From contig DASPIR010000029.1 of NCBI GenBank assembly GCA_035628995.1, positions 62,001 through 126,000 on the forward strand: a DNA stretch of 64,000 nucleotides, read 5' to 3'. How positions within the stretch are numbered: the stretch's first letter is position 1; each line of letters opens with the position of its first letter. The notes under the pieces were generated by a model, which was given only the letters and a program-made list of their open reading frames with translations, was not told the DNA's origin and made no database searches. Positions 16,067 through 25,265 of this stretch are shown one piece after another. Made by a program: the position numbers and the translations under genes. This DNA is from Clostridia bacterium. Its GTDB lineage: Bacteria; Bacillota; Clostridia; Lutisporales; Lutisporaceae.

Positions 16067-17428
16067 TTATAATTCTACCTGTTTTTCTTTAAAGCTGCCG
16101 AATACTACTGCCATTAATGGTGCTATGTAGCAAAGCACTGCATAAGGAGCATATTGCAATGTAGAAACTCCGGTAATGGCCAGGATGATTATAGAATTTA
16201 TATTCCAAGGTATAAGAGGTGCTATAGTCGTTCCTGTATCCGATATTGTCCTGGCTAGTTTGACCTTATTTACCCCCAGGTCCTCAAATCTTTTCTTTAA
16301 AAGTCTTCCCAGCAGTATGATGCCTGCGGTTTGGTCACAGGTGACAATTGTAAGCAGACTACTGAAAGCTGCTGTCCTTGCTATTAATGATATTTTGGTT
16401 TTTGCCCTGTCCATAACACTTGCAATTATAGGATTGATTATATTTGTGCCTTCAAGCAGACTGCTCAGTGCAATAGCTCCAGCTACAATCAAAAGCACTT
16501 CAATCATCGGCTGGATTCCCCCGCCTCTCAGTATACTATCAAGCTCTGCAATACCTGTAGTTGACTTATAACCTGAAAATATGTACTGAAAGACTTCAAA
16601 TACAGTCTTTTTTTGGAGAAATATACTTATAAGTGATCCCCCAGCAACCCCAATACTCATATTTATTATAGGCTTAACCCCGCACACCGCCATTGTTATA
16701 ACAATAATCGGAAGCAACAGCAGAATTGGTGTAATTACAAAAGCGCTGTTTATATTTCCTTGGAATATGGCTATCTTTGCCGGATCAGTCACAGACATAT
16801 AGTCCTTACCAATAAAATAATATGCTGCTGCAGCAATGACTAATGAAGGTGCCAGGGTATTCAGCATGCTTTTTACATAATCCCTGTATTTTAGATCCGT
16901 TGTTTTCAGCATAAGGTTTACAAGTCCTGATATTGGTGAAATCCTGTCAGCAATAAAAGCTCCCGAAACTACAGCGCCTAAAAGCATCTGGTCTGGTATT
17001 GCAAAGCCTTTGCCTATTCCTATTAATGCTATACCAATGGTACTTACAGTACCTACCGCAGTGCCCATAACCACTGAAACCACTGCTGTTACCAAGAAAC
17101 ATGCAAGAACGTAATTTATGTGCTTGATATATTCGAACCCATAGTACATAAGCGTGGGAACAATGCCTGATGACAGCCAAATCGATACAGTAGCTCCTGT
17201 GAGTATGATAATAATCATCAGCTTTGAACAATCCTTAATGCCAATGAGCATCATATTATTCAGAGTCTTGAGTTCATGACCTTTTCTCACAAGCACCGCA
17301 GTAGAAAAAACAACTGCCCCGGCAAACCCGCAGTACAGCGGTATATTTAATAATATGCATATCCCGATAAGACTCAAGCTAACTATAAATATCAGGTAAG
17401 CGCTCAGATCCACCTTGTTTTCCACCAT
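16067..17428 (-). CDS. nhaC: NhaC-family Na+/H+ antiporter
   Basis: This 453-residue membrane protein has about eleven to twelve hydrophobic segments. It has NhaC-family features: SIWLSSGIVPTLMYYG in the first half, then GTAVGTVSTIGIALIGIG and the SGAFIADRISPISG motif near residue 155. C-terminally TCDQTAGIILLGRLL and SDTGTTIAPLIPWN match the family's substrate region. It exchanges cytoplasmic sodium for external protons (or a dicarboxylate pair, as in some relatives such as the malate/lactate antiporter). GGAGGATTT precedes ATG 17428. Confidence 0.88.
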   Translation of the reverse strand: MVENKVDLSAYLIFIVSLSLIGICILLNIPLYCGFAGAVVFSTAVLVRKGHELKTLNNMMLIGIKDCSKLMIIIILTGATVSIWLSSGIVPTLMYYGFEYIKHINYVLACFLVTAVVSVVMGTAVGTVSTIGIALIGIGKGFAIPDQMLLGAVVSGAFIADRISPISGLVNLMLKTTDLKYRDYVKSMLNTLAPSLVIAAAAYYFIGKDYMSVTDPAKIAIFQGNINSAFVITPILLLLPIIVITMAVCGVKPIINMSIGVAGGSLISIFLQKKTVFEVFQYIFSGYKSTTGIAELDSILRGGGIQPMIEVLLIVAGAIALSSLLEGTNIINPIIASVMDRAKTKISLIARTAAFSSLLTIVTCDQTAGIILLGRLLKKRFEDLGVNKVKLARTISDTGTTIAPLIPWNINSIIILAITGVSTLQYAPYAVLCYIAPLMAVVFGSFKEKQVEL

Positions 17429-17539
17429 AAATCCTCCAAAATAATAAATTCTATTATTTCAACTCCAACCGCTTAATAAATGTCAGAAGTCCACTGTATA
17501 TCCCATAGGCAGTCTGCTGAATCTCTGAGTTCCTTCCCA

Positions 17540-18028
17540 CTATGCAAATTGCAGCTTAAGCGTCGCACCGTTTTCCTTCAACCATGCAACAGCCTTTTTA
17601 TACTCAGGAACGTATACAGCCACTGTATCCCAAAAATCCTTGGAATGATTCATATGCTTAAGATGTGATAGCTCATGCACAACCACATAATCAAGAACCC
17701 ACTCCGGTGCCATAACTAGCCGCCAGTTGAAATTAAGGTTTCCCTTGCTTGAGCAGCTTCCCCACCTTGTCTTCTGGGCTTTTATACAGAATCTGTGGTA
17801 TTTTACGTCAATTATCCCACAGTAATGTTTAAGCCTTTCACCAAATATATCTTCAGCCTTTTTATTAAACCATCCGCGTAAAGCTTCATCTATTGCTTCC
17901 ATTCCACTTTCAAAATCAGCAGTATTATTTATATATATTTCAAAACATTCATTTCTAAAAAACACTCTTGGATTTTTTCCCGGATATTTCTTAGCAACAA
18001 CCTGATAGTTAATACCTTGCAGTAAAAT
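17540..18028 (-). CDS. YgjP-like (DUF45) zinc metallopeptidase, apparent ATT start
   Basis: The protein carries the DUF45/YgjP signature: TRWGSCSSKGNLNFNWRL, then the zinc site HELSHLKHMNHSKDFW, and a C-terminal helix. The frame stays open upstream of the GTG at 17965, adding LLQGINYQVVAKKYPGKNP, which fits the strand-rich N-terminus of this family, until a TAG 18 bp above the proposed start. In that extension the only codon with good spacing is ATT at 18028, seven bases after AGGGAGGGGG. I therefore take ATT (162 residues); the GTG at 17965 has no ribosome site. A minor alternative is CTG at 18022. Confidence 0.75.
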   Translation of the reverse strand: MLLQGINYQVVAKKYPGKNPRVFFRNECFEIYINNTADFESGMEAIDEALRGWFNKKAEDIFGERLKHYCGIIDVKYHRFCIKAQKTRWGSCSSKGNLNFNWRLVMAPEWVLDYVVVHELSHLKHMNHSKDFWDTVAVYVPEYKKAVAWLKENGATLKLQFA

Positions 18029-18142
18029 AGTCCTACCCCCTCCCTAACTTCTCTACGGCTTCTACAGAAATATTATATCATGTACTCATTATCTTTTCAT
18101 CCATTGCTAAATTGCAATATAATTCTACATTTTTCGACACAA

Positions 18143-18176
18143 AATAAAAAACCTACTGCTCTAAGAGCAATAGGTT
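18143..18176 (-). terminator. Terminator after small gene at 18190
   Basis: AACCTATTGCTCT / AGAGCAGTAGGTT stem followed by TTTTTTAT on the minus strand. Confidence 0.85.
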
Positions 18177-18189
18177 GTTAACTACTTAA

Positions 18190-18387
18190 TTACCAAGCCA
18201 TTGACGGGATGTCAACTTTTATATAACCTCTTTCAAACATTTCTACAAGATATGTATACGGCATTTGTCTGTAAGATCCGTCTTCCTCAAAGATTTTTAC
18301 AACATTGTTGTCCACCTTTGATATTTTCCATATCTTAGTCATGTTATCTACAGCAAAAACCAGGGTATCTCCACTGTGTATATCCAT
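18190..18387 (-). CDS. Small beta-rich protein, unknown function
   Basis: This 65-residue protein starts MDIHSGDTLVFAV and has strand-like segments with aromatic residues (KIWKISKVDNNVVKIF). It has no membrane segment and no cysteine. It could be a small SH3/KOW-like barrel; no family is recognised. The ATG is preceded by GAGGTGG and a good terminator follows, so it is very likely expressed on its own. Confidence 0.6.
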   Translation of the reverse strand: MDIHSGDTLVFAVDNMTKIWKISKVDNNVVKIFEEDGSYRQMPYTYLVEMFERGYIKVDIPSMAW

Positions 18388-18765
18388 TCAATCCACCTCA
18401 ATATCTTATATTTAAGGAATTTATAAATCTATTTCGTAGCAAGTGCCATTCTATTAAAGGCAGCTGCGCTTATAGAATATATCACAGAATATGCTGATTT
18501 TCTAGTTATGACCGCGATGTATATTAAGGAAGCAAAAGTGTGAAAATTTTTCACATTTTGCATACATGCTGGAAAATGTTGTCGTTTTTCTGTTGTTTAT
18601 AGATTATTATATACTAAAACCTGGTCCTATTCTATAGTCATTTAGTATTATATTTTTATAAAATAATTAGTACTTTTAATGCATTTACATGCTCGATTTT
18701 CAGAGGAATTTTAGCTTTAGGTGAAGAATAGAAAACAAATAAATAATTCAGGGGGTAATAAAAGT
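18388..18765. promoter_or_regulatory. Intergenic region with a 17-bp palindrome
   Basis: This AT-rich divergent region between the small gene and the amidase holds one clear element: TGTGAAAA-T-TTTTCACA at 18539-18555, a perfect dyad suited to a dimeric repressor. The rest shows TATAAT-like runs only, no gene. Confidence 0.4.
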
Positions 18766-20223
18766 ATGTCTCAAATAAAGAAGTTTATAGTTGAAGAGGC
18801 GACAATCGCGGATATGCAGGAGGCTATCAATGCCAAGGCAGTGAGTTCAAGAGAATTGGTGCTTATGTACCTTGATAGAATCGCAAAATTCGATAAGTCC
18901 GGCTTATCCATTAATTCAGTTGCAGAAATAAATCCTGACGCTATCCATATTGCTGAAGCCCTTGACAGGCATATGGAGTTAAATGGACCCATCGGCCCCT
19001 TGCATGGAATCCCCATACTTATAAAGGACAACATAAATACAGGTGACAAAATGCACACTACAGCAGGATCCCTGTCACTATCAGATAATTATGCACCTGA
19101 GGACGCATTTGTCGTAAAAAAACTAAGAGCAGCAGGTGCTGTAATTCTTGGGAAGACAAACCTTACAGAGTTCGCTAATTTCATGACTGAAAATATGCCT
19201 AATGGATACAGTTCAAGAGGAGGTCAAGTGTTGAATCCTTACGGACCTGGAAAATTTGATGTTGGAGGCTCCAGCTCGGGTTCAGGTGCTTCAGTTGCTT
19301 GCAGCTTCTGTGCCGGAGCTATAGGCACTGAGACCTCCGGATCGATATTGAGTCCCGCATGCCGTAATTCAGTTGTAGGCATCAAACCCACAGTGGGACT
19401 TGTAGGCCGCAGTGGCATCGTCCCGATAGCTCATAGTCAGGATACAGCAGGTCCCATAGCCAGGACTGTCGCCGATGCTGCTTTGCTGCTTGGTGCAATA
19501 ACAGGCGAAGACAGTGAAGACCCTGTCACACTTGCCAGCTGTCGAAGATCTTTCATGGATTATACAAGATTTTTGGATAAAGCCGGGCTTGAAGGGGTAA
19601 GAATTGGTATACCTAGAGATTACTTTTACGATGAGCTTTCCATGGAACAGATTATGCTAGCAGAAGCTGCTGTTAAATTATTAAAAGAGCTTGGCGCTGT
19701 AATCGTTGAACCGGCAGACATACCCTCAGCCAAGGAATTCAAGGAATACGAAGTGCTTCTGTATGAGTTCAAGAGTGATATGAATTCATATCTTGCACGT
19801 TACGGAGGCAGCAGAACAATGCATACCCTTAAGGATATAATAGACTTCAATAACTCCAAACCGGAAGAGGCTCTGAAATATGGTCAGACTATACTGGTAA
19901 AATCCCAGGAAACAAAAGGGACTCTTGCGGAATCCGAATATATACTCGAGAGGCTTAAGGATCTGCGCCTTTCGCAAACTGAAGGCATAGATATGGTCCT
20001 GAACAAATATAACCTTGATGCTGTTGTCTTTCCCAGCTATTTAGGCTGTGACATAGCGGCCAGGGCAGGCTACCCTTCAGTAATAGTACCCGCAGGCTAT
20101 ACCAATGAAGGAGAGCCCTTCGGCATTACATTCACATCAAGAGCTTATACAGAACCACAGCTCATCAAGTATGCCTATGCTTACGAGCAAGCAGCAAAAA
20201 AACGAAAACCTCCGATACTGTAA
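18766..20223 (+). CDS. Amidase-signature-family amidohydrolase
   Basis: This 485-residue enzyme of the amidase signature family hydrolyses amide bonds. The Ser-cisSer-Lys triad is visible: the lysine in ILIKDNI (about residue 87), the cis-serine in the [12 protein letters not shown] loop (about 170), and the nucleophile serine in [10 protein letters not shown] (about 190). Length is typical. GatA-type glutamyl-tRNA amidotransferases share the fold, but no gatB/gatC is nearby, so a stand-alone amidase (peptide or small amides) is more likely. ATG 18766 follows AGGGGG; an earlier GTG lacks a site. A perfect terminator follows. Confidence 0.88.
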   Translation: MSQIKKFIVEEATIADMQEAINAKAVSSRELVLMYLDRIAKFDKSGLSINSVAEINPDAIHIAEALDRHMELNGPIGPLHGIPILIKDNINTGDKMHTTAGSLSLSDNYAPEDAFVVKKLRAAGAVILGKTNLTEFANFMTENMPNGYSSRGGQVLNPYGPGKFDVGGSSSGSGASVACSFCAGAIGTETSGSILSPACRNSVVGIKPTVGLVGRSGIVPIAHSQDTAGPIARTVADAALLLGAITGEDSEDPVTLASCRRSFMDYTRFLDKAGLEGVRIGIPRDYFYDELSMEQIMLAEAAVKLLKELGAVIVEPADIPSAKEFKEYEVLLYEFKSDMNSYLARYGGSRTMHTLKDIIDFNNSKPEEALKYGQTILVKSQETKGTLAESEYILERLKDLRLSQTEGIDMVLNKYNLDAVVFPSYLGCDIAARAGYPSVIVPAGYTNEGEPFGITFTSRAYTEPQLIKYAYAYEQAAKKRKPPIL

Positions 20224-20245
20224 AAGTTTCTTCCCTCTATCATAC

Positions 20246-20271
20246 AAAAAGCCGGCATATGCCGGCTTTTT
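20246..20271 (+). terminator. Terminator after amidase gene
   Basis: AAAAAGCCGGCATATGCCGG followed by CTTTTT; a perfect GC-rich stem with A and T tracts on either side, so it can act on both strands. Confidence 0.9.
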
Positions 20272-20436
20272 CTACTGATCATCTTCTATTTCGCTTATAG
20301 GATATCTCTCTTCGGTGGTGTTTCTTCCGCCAAATTGATCAATATCATGCTTATATACCAATGGGTAGTCAATTTCCACATCTGTCAACGCCTCTAGAGA
20401 ATCTATGCTGGCTTTCTTTTCTTTCTTCTTATCCAT
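20272..20436 (-). CDS. Small acidic protein, unknown, next to cyanophycin genes
   Basis: This is a 54-residue frame: ATG 20436 after a GGATGG site, stop at 20272. The protein has a lysine-rich start (MDKKKEKKASIDS) and an acidic end (EIEDDQ). It contains no membrane segment. It follows cphA by 29 bp on the same strand, so it may be co-transcribed; its terminator is the reverse face of the hairpin at 20246. I do not recognise a family. Confidence 0.55.
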   Translation of the reverse strand: MDKKKEKKASIDSLEALTDVEIDYPLVYKHDIDQFGGRNTTEERYPISEIEDDQ

Positions 20437-20465
20437 TTTCAGTACCATCCTTATATTTGGTGGAG

Positions 20466-23093
20466 CTATGCAATAATTTGCTGTACCTTTGACAAATCCA
20501 CAGTCATCCTTTCAATTACATCCAACATAAGCTGGTATTCTTCGAAGAAAACTATGACTATGTCACCTGGCACTGCATCTGAGATAGCTTTTTCTAAAGC
20601 CTTATCCTCCGCCAGCTCTATCAGTACCTCTGAGGGTTTGATACTTGCCATCCTGCAGCCCTTTTCAAGCAAGGCTGCGACTTCTCCAGGCTCTCGCCCT
20701 CTCCTGTCTCTGTCTTCCTTGATATAAATCCTATCAAAGCAATCCCCGCACATTTTTCCTATTATTATATTACTAGAATCTGTCCTGTCTCCAGGTGTCC
20801 CTATAACTCCTATAAGGCGGCCGGTTTTCATTTGCTTCAACGAATCTATAACCACACGATAAGCGTCGATATTATGTCCATAATCCAATACCACCCTTAT
20901 GCCATTAACATCATGTAAATTAAATCTCCCCGGATTGCTGGCAGTATCGCTCCTAAAGGTTGACAGGCCTGTTATTATGCTTTCTACGGGGATTCCCATC
21001 CCTATTGCGCCAGCAATTGCAGCCATGCTGTTGCTTATATTATGCCTCAATACTCCATTCATTGTAACAGGGATAGCCTTTGCTTCAATAAATGGCAGCT
21101 CTACTCCGCCTTTATTTACAAAAATGGTGCTGCCATTGCTATAAATGGCTATTCCCCCATCAAGAACGTGGCTTTTTATGGCCTCATTCTCGGTTGACAG
21201 AGAAAATAAAATAACATTTGCTTTTATCCTTTCCCTCATACTGAGACAATATTGGTCATCTGCATTCAATACTGCATAACCATCTTTCTTAACCGCTTCT
21301 GCAACTAAAGACTTCACATGGGCCAAGTCCTCCAGAGTATTAATGTCATCAATCCCCAGATGATCCTCCGTAATATTGGTTATAATGCCTACATCTGCTT
21401 CATCATAGCCCAGCCCACGATTAACTATTCCGCCCCTGGCGGTCTCCAGTACAGCATACTCAACCCTTCTGTCCATAAGTACTGTCCTAGCGCTTATAGG
21501 GCCTGTGTTGTCTCCATACTTGATCAGCTCATCGTTCACATATATTCCGCTTGTGGTAGTCATCCCTACAATAAAGCCCATCTGCTTTATAATATGCGCT
21601 ATCATTCTGGAGGTAGTTGTCTTTCCATTCGTCCCTGTCACTGACACAATAGGTACTCTGCCTGTGCTGCCTTCAGGGAATAGCATATCGACTATATGCT
21701 TTGCCACATTTCTTGGGGTGCCTTTATAGGGGTAATGATGCATTCTGATTCCCGGTGCTGCATTTATTTCTATAATGGCCCCTCCTGTTTCAGTAATAGG
21801 CTTTGAGATATCTGCAGTGCTTATATCAACACCAGCTACATCCAGACCAATAATTCTGGCTGCTTGAGCTATTAACTTCTTGTTTTGCTCGTGCAATTCA
21901 TCAGTAACATCGATTGCAACTCCACCTGTACTCAGGTTGTCATTTTCACGCAGGTATACTATTTCTCCATCATTGGGCACATACTCAAGAGTCAAATTTT
22001 GTTTCCTAAGATATTGTTCTGCCACTTTATCAATATTTATCTTGGTCAATGGCTTTTCATGCCCTTCACCTCTTAGGGGGCTGCTGTTCTCTTTATGAAT
22101 AAGCTCTCTTACCGTCCTTGCTCCGTCACCTGTAACGTGAGCAGAGATTCTATGGGAAGCTGCTACCACCTGGTCTCCTACGACCAATACCCTATAGTAG
22201 CTGCCTTTTATATATTTTTCTACTAGGATCGTATCCTCGTATTCATTTGCTATCCTATATGCCTCCAATACTTCCTGAGGACTCTTAAGGTTTATGGATA
22301 CACCTTTTCCATGGCTTCCATAATTGGGCTTCACTACAACAGGATAGCCTAGCTTTTCACTATATTCCAAAGCCTCCTGCTCGCTCTTTACTATCTTTCC
22401 AGCCGGAACAGGTATTCCATATTCGCTGAGTATACTCTTTGTAAGCTCCTTATTGCATGCAATATCAACCGCTATGCAGCATGAATTCTCAGTAAGCGTT
22501 GCTTCTATTCTTTTCTGACTTTTTCCATATCCCAACTGCAAAATGCTTCCATCACCCAAGCGTATTATTGGGATATTCCGTTCTTTTGCTTCCTTTGTGA
22601 TTGCAGCGGTGCTTGCTCCAAAATCCGTTGCAATGCATACCTTCTTAATGTCTTGCAGCCTTTTATTTATATCCGGCAGTTCTCCTGCCAGTATTCCTTC
22701 CATGATTTCCACTGCCAGCCTGCCTGATTCCAAGCCAGCGTGCTCGTTCTCGTATCCATATATTATATTGTAAATTCCTTCTTTTCCTGTAACCCTTGTC
22801 TTGCCGAATTTGATATCATAACCCAGCATGGCTTGCAGTTCAATTGCTATGTGCTCCATTACATGTGCAAAATATGTTCCCTCCTGAAGCCTTTCAATAA
22901 AGCCTCCTTCATACCCTCTGCAACAAAAGTGCTTTTTCAATCCCGGCAGAAGCCCTTGAAGAGCTTCATTAAAGCCTTCAATGTCCTTTGTCGGAGTGTC
23001 GGCATATCTGCCTAAGTCAACTACCAGTTTCACCACGGGTTTGTAGCTGTAAATGCTTTTTCCTTGATAAGCATGACTGCTTACAGTAATCAC
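20466..23093 (-). CDS. cphA: Cyanophycin synthetase
   Basis: This 875-residue enzyme builds cyanophycin, a poly-aspartate backbone with arginine side chains, using ATP. Three regions are visible: an N-terminal cyanophycin-specific domain (1-160), an ATP-grasp domain (about 210-470; PVVVKPNYGSHGKGVSI) and a C-terminal Mur-ligase domain with P-loop VTGTNGKTTTSRMI (about 490) and the ITEDHLG region. Length matches the family. GTG 23093 follows AAGGAGG at 8 bp. The cyanophycinase gene lies 42 bp upstream on the same strand, so one operon makes and degrades the polymer. Confidence 0.96.
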   Translation of the reverse strand: MITVSSHAYQGKSIYSYKPVVKLVVDLGRYADTPTKDIEGFNEALQGLLPGLKKHFCCRGYEGGFIERLQEGTYFAHVMEHIAIELQAMLGYDIKFGKTRVTGKEGIYNIIYGYENEHAGLESGRLAVEIMEGILAGELPDINKRLQDIKKVCIATDFGASTAAITKEAKERNIPIIRLGDGSILQLGYGKSQKRIEATLTENSCCIAVDIACNKELTKSILSEYGIPVPAGKIVKSEQEALEYSEKLGYPVVVKPNYGSHGKGVSINLKSPQEVLEAYRIANEYEDTILVEKYIKGSYYRVLVVGDQVVAASHRISAHVTGDGARTVRELIHKENSSPLRGEGHEKPLTKINIDKVAEQYLRKQNLTLEYVPNDGEIVYLRENDNLSTGGVAIDVTDELHEQNKKLIAQAARIIGLDVAGVDISTADISKPITETGGAIIEINAAPGIRMHHYPYKGTPRNVAKHIVDMLFPEGSTGRVPIVSVTGTNGKTTTSRMIAHIIKQMGFIVGMTTTSGIYVNDELIKYGDNTGPISARTVLMDRRVEYAVLETARGGIVNRGLGYDEADVGIITNITEDHLGIDDINTLEDLAHVKSLVAEAVKKDGYAVLNADDQYCLSMRERIKANVILFSLSTENEAIKSHVLDGGIAIYSNGSTIFVNKGGVELPFIEAKAIPVTMNGVLRHNISNSMAAIAGAIGMGIPVESIITGLSTFRSDTASNPGRFNLHDVNGIRVVLDYGHNIDAYRVVIDSLKQMKTGRLIGVIGTPGDRTDSSNIIIGKMCGDCFDRIYIKEDRDRRGREPGEVAALLEKGCRMASIKPSEVLIELAEDKALEKAISDAVPGDIVIVFFEEYQLMLDVIERMTVDLSKVQQIIA

Positions 23094-23135
23094 AATGCTT
23101 CCTCCTTATGTTTTTGAGAAAAATGTTTTATATTT

Positions 23136-23951
23136 TTAATCTTGCTTTTTTAGTATTTCCTGTTTTTTTACTAAATTAAACCCATACCCTTTTGGTAAAA
23201 TGTGTATTCTTACATTAGTTATTGCCAAAGGATCATCAGGATGCTGTTCTGAAATATTAGTATAGGAAATATCTCTGCCGTCCACAACTGTAACTACTCC
23301 AGAGCCTCCGACAGTAAACTCCAGATCCTTGTTTACAATCATCGCAGTATCTTCATCTATGCCAATTCCTAAAACATTTGGGTTTTGTGCCACAGCCGCC
23401 AGCAATCTTCCAATTCTTCCCCTTTGATTAAAATGCTGGTCTATTATTACACCCGCTAAGAGATCCATTCCCGGAGCCATCTTTAGTGTACATTTCCTTG
23501 GTGCTTCCTCATCTTTCCCTTCCACAACCATTATCTCACTCATCATCGAAGCTCCTGCGCTGGTTCCAGCAATTACCCTGCCTTCTTCATATTGTTTTCT
23601 TAATATCCGGTGTACTTCAGTGCCACCCAATATGCTTGATATTCTCAGCTGGTCACCACCTACAAAAAAAATACAGGTAGCATCATGAAGAACCTTCAAA
23701 CCTTCAATATTATTTGCAGATTCCCTATCTGTGATATTTATTGATACAACGCTTCTTGCTCCCAACTCACTAAAAAGTCTTTTATATTCCAAACCCGCTT
23801 CTACAGGGCTGTTGGTTGCAGTGGTGATTAGAGCTATGGACGCACCTTCACCGCCTGCAAGCTTTATTACTTCTTTAAGGATAGCTTTATCTGCTCTTTT
23901 ATCCTCTGCCCCTCCGATTATTACAAGGCTTCCCCTTTCAGTTTCAGGCAT
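23136..23951 (-). CDS. cphB: Cyanophycinase
   Basis: This 271-residue serine exopeptidase of family S51 releases beta-Asp-Arg dipeptides from cyanophycin. Motifs seen are LVIIGGAEDK at the start, FFVGGDQLRI, and the nucleophile elbow GTSAGAS near residue 133, all standard. The ATG at 23951 is preferred because the AGAGGG site is 8 bp upstream; a TTG 18 bp upstream overlaps it. It is the first gene of the cphB-cphA pair. A downstream dipeptidase to finish breakdown is not in the window. Confidence 0.95.
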   Translation of the reverse strand: MPETERGSLVIIGGAEDKRADKAILKEVIKLAGGEGASIALITTATNSPVEAGLEYKRLFSELGARSVVSINITDRESANNIEGLKVLHDATCIFFVGGDQLRISSILGGTEVHRILRKQYEEGRVIAGTSAGASMMSEIMVVEGKDEEAPRKCTLKMAPGMDLLAGVIIDQHFNQRGRIGRLLAAVAQNPNVLGIGIDEDTAMIVNKDLEFTVGGSGVVTVVDGRDISYTNISEQHPDDPLAITNVRIHILPKGYGFNLVKKQEILKKQD

Positions 23952-24129
23952 TGTTGCATCCCTCTCCAATCCTATTTTTTTTGCTGCTTAATATAATATT
24001 CCAAAAACAGTATTTAAAAATGTATTGTATATTTTACAAAAAAGGAGTATTATTCCAACAAATGTTTGTGATATTTTTTCGGATTAATTGTCATTCACAA
24101 AAGCATAATAATAAAAAGGAGATGATTTA

Positions 24130-24327
24130 ATGGACATAAACAGAGCAGAAGAAATTATTAATTCCAAAGGAATTATTGAGGTAACCTATAAGGATTCACC
24201 AATATGGATTGAGAGCGTTATTAGAGATAATGCTACAGCACATGTAAAACTTCTGTCGGACAATCAGAGCATGAATATACCTATTGAAGACTTGATGGAG
24301 AAGAATCCCAATAACAATAATCGATAA
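24130..24327 (+). CDS. sspH: Small acid-soluble spore protein, H family
   Basis: This 65-residue protein has the SspH pattern: MDINRAEEIINSKGIIEVTYKDSPIWIE, with the conserved E-V-Y...PVWIE-like core and an Asn-rich tail. H-type SASPs are packed in the forespore core and are normally made under sigma-G or sigma-F. The ribosome site is AAGGAG at 7 bp. Its position next to the cyanophycin operon, divergently, marks the organism as a spore former. Confidence 0.88.
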   Translation: MDINRAEEIINSKGIIEVTYKDSPIWIESVIRDNATAHVKLLSDNQSMNIPIEDLMEKNPNNNNR

Positions 24328-24415
24328 TTTTAGTATTCATTGGCATGTTTCTACATTTGGTATAATAATTAGGCCTGTTCATATAAAATCTATTGAAGCG
24401 CTTCCGATATGTATA

Positions 24416-24443
24416 TAGAATTAAGCTATAAGCTTAAGTTCTA
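24416..24443. promoter_or_regulatory. Inverted repeat upstream of agrB
   Basis: TAGAATTAAGCT / AGCTTAAGTTCTA with a 3-bp centre; one extra base in one arm. It lies 25-52 bp before agrB. A TATAAT hexamer (24361-24366) with TTGGCA 15 bp above lies upstream. Target of AgrA-like LytTR binding is possible but the repeat is inverted, not the direct repeat typical of LytTR proteins. Confidence 0.35.
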
Positions 24444-24467
24444 TTAATTTGCAGAAGGAATGATTTT

Positions 24468-25085
24468 ATGGAATTTCCCGAAAGATTAAGTGAAAAGCTA
24501 ACTGCAGTTATTTCAGAAAACTTGGAGGATTTGTCAGAACGAAAGCTTGCTGAGATTAATTATGGAATAGCGGTCTTTATCACAAACTCATACAAAATGC
24601 TGCTTATTTTCTTCTTAGCAATCTTACTGAATATATTCAAGGATTTTCTTATTGCTTTTATAAGCTTCGGCGCCTTACGCACATTTGCGTCAGGCGTTCA
24701 TGCAAAGGGAGAGTGGACATGCCTTCCCGCAAGTGCGTTATTTTTCTTTGGTATTGTATATTCGGGAATGGTTATCGACTTAAATATATATGTTGTAAGT
24801 ATTATATTTGCGCTATGCTTCTCTGCAGTATTAAGATATGCGCCTGCCGACACTGAAGAGCGGCCTATAGCAAGCAGGAAGCTTCGAAAAAAATTAAAAG
24901 TGCTGTCTTGTTTTGCAGTCATAGCTCTTTACTTGGCTTCAGCATACAACTTGGGCACTTCAATTTCTTCAATAATAGCATTTGCTGTTTTAGTTGAAAC
25001 AATATTGATACTACCCATAACTTACAAGCTGGCAGGCAGCATGTACGGTGTGGGTATAAGTATAAACAATAAAAGGGAGGTATAG
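24468..25085 (+). CDS. agrB: AgrB-family autoinducer-processing membrane peptidase
   Basis: This 205-residue protein has about five hydrophobic segments and the AgrB catalytic pattern: ASGVHAKGEWTC, containing the histidine of the His-Cys pair (H about residue 77) and cysteine (about 84). AgrB cuts the C-terminal tail off AgrD and cyclises it. The AgrD-like peptide gene starts 2 bp after its stop. The ATG has a GAAGGA site upstream. Confidence 0.93.
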   Translation: MEFPERLSEKLTAVISENLEDLSERKLAEINYGIAVFITNSYKMLLIFFLAILLNIFKDFLIAFISFGALRTFASGVHAKGEWTCLPASALFFFGIVYSGMVIDLNIYVVSIIFALCFSAVLRYAPADTEERPIASRKLRKKLKVLSCFAVIALYLASAYNLGTSISSIIAFAVLVETILILPITYKLAGSMYGVGISINNKREV

Positions 25086-25087
25086 AA

Positions 25088-25225
25088 ATGAAAAGATTCT
25101 TGAAACCACTATTGGTCCTTATCAGTACCTTAGCTTTGTTTATAGCAAGTACTTCAACAACAGCTTGTTACTTCTGGTCGTTAAGGGAACCTAAGATGCC
25201 GGAATCGTTAATTAAGAGAGACTAA
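25088..25225 (+). CDS. agrD: AgrD-type cyclic-lactone autoinducer prepeptide
   Basis: This 45-residue prepeptide has an amphipathic N-terminal helix (MKRFLKPLLVLISTLALFIA), a central STTACYFWSL with the cysteine at residue 27, and a charged tail with the common PKMPESL motif. AgrD peptides form a thiolactone between the Cys and the C-terminal residue after tail cleavage; here the ring is probably Cys27 to Ser31 or Leu32, making an autoinducer around ACYFWS. GGGAGG precedes the ATG. Too short for routine gene calling. Confidence 0.9.
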   Translation: MKRFLKPLLVLISTLALFIASTSTTACYFWSLREPKMPESLIKRD

Positions 25226-25232
25226 TAAAAAA

Positions 25233-25265
25233 AATAAGAGCACATATCGTGCTCTTATTTTTTTA
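25233..25265. terminator. Bidirectional terminator between agrD and agrC
   Basis: AATAAGAGCAC-ATAT-CGTGCTCTTATT with T tracts on both sides. The agrC stop codon lies inside the stem. Confidence 0.9.

Noticed and set aside
18721-18765. Upstream GTG start for the amidase
   Set aside because: Lacks a ribosome site; AGGGGG sits just before the ATG at 18766.
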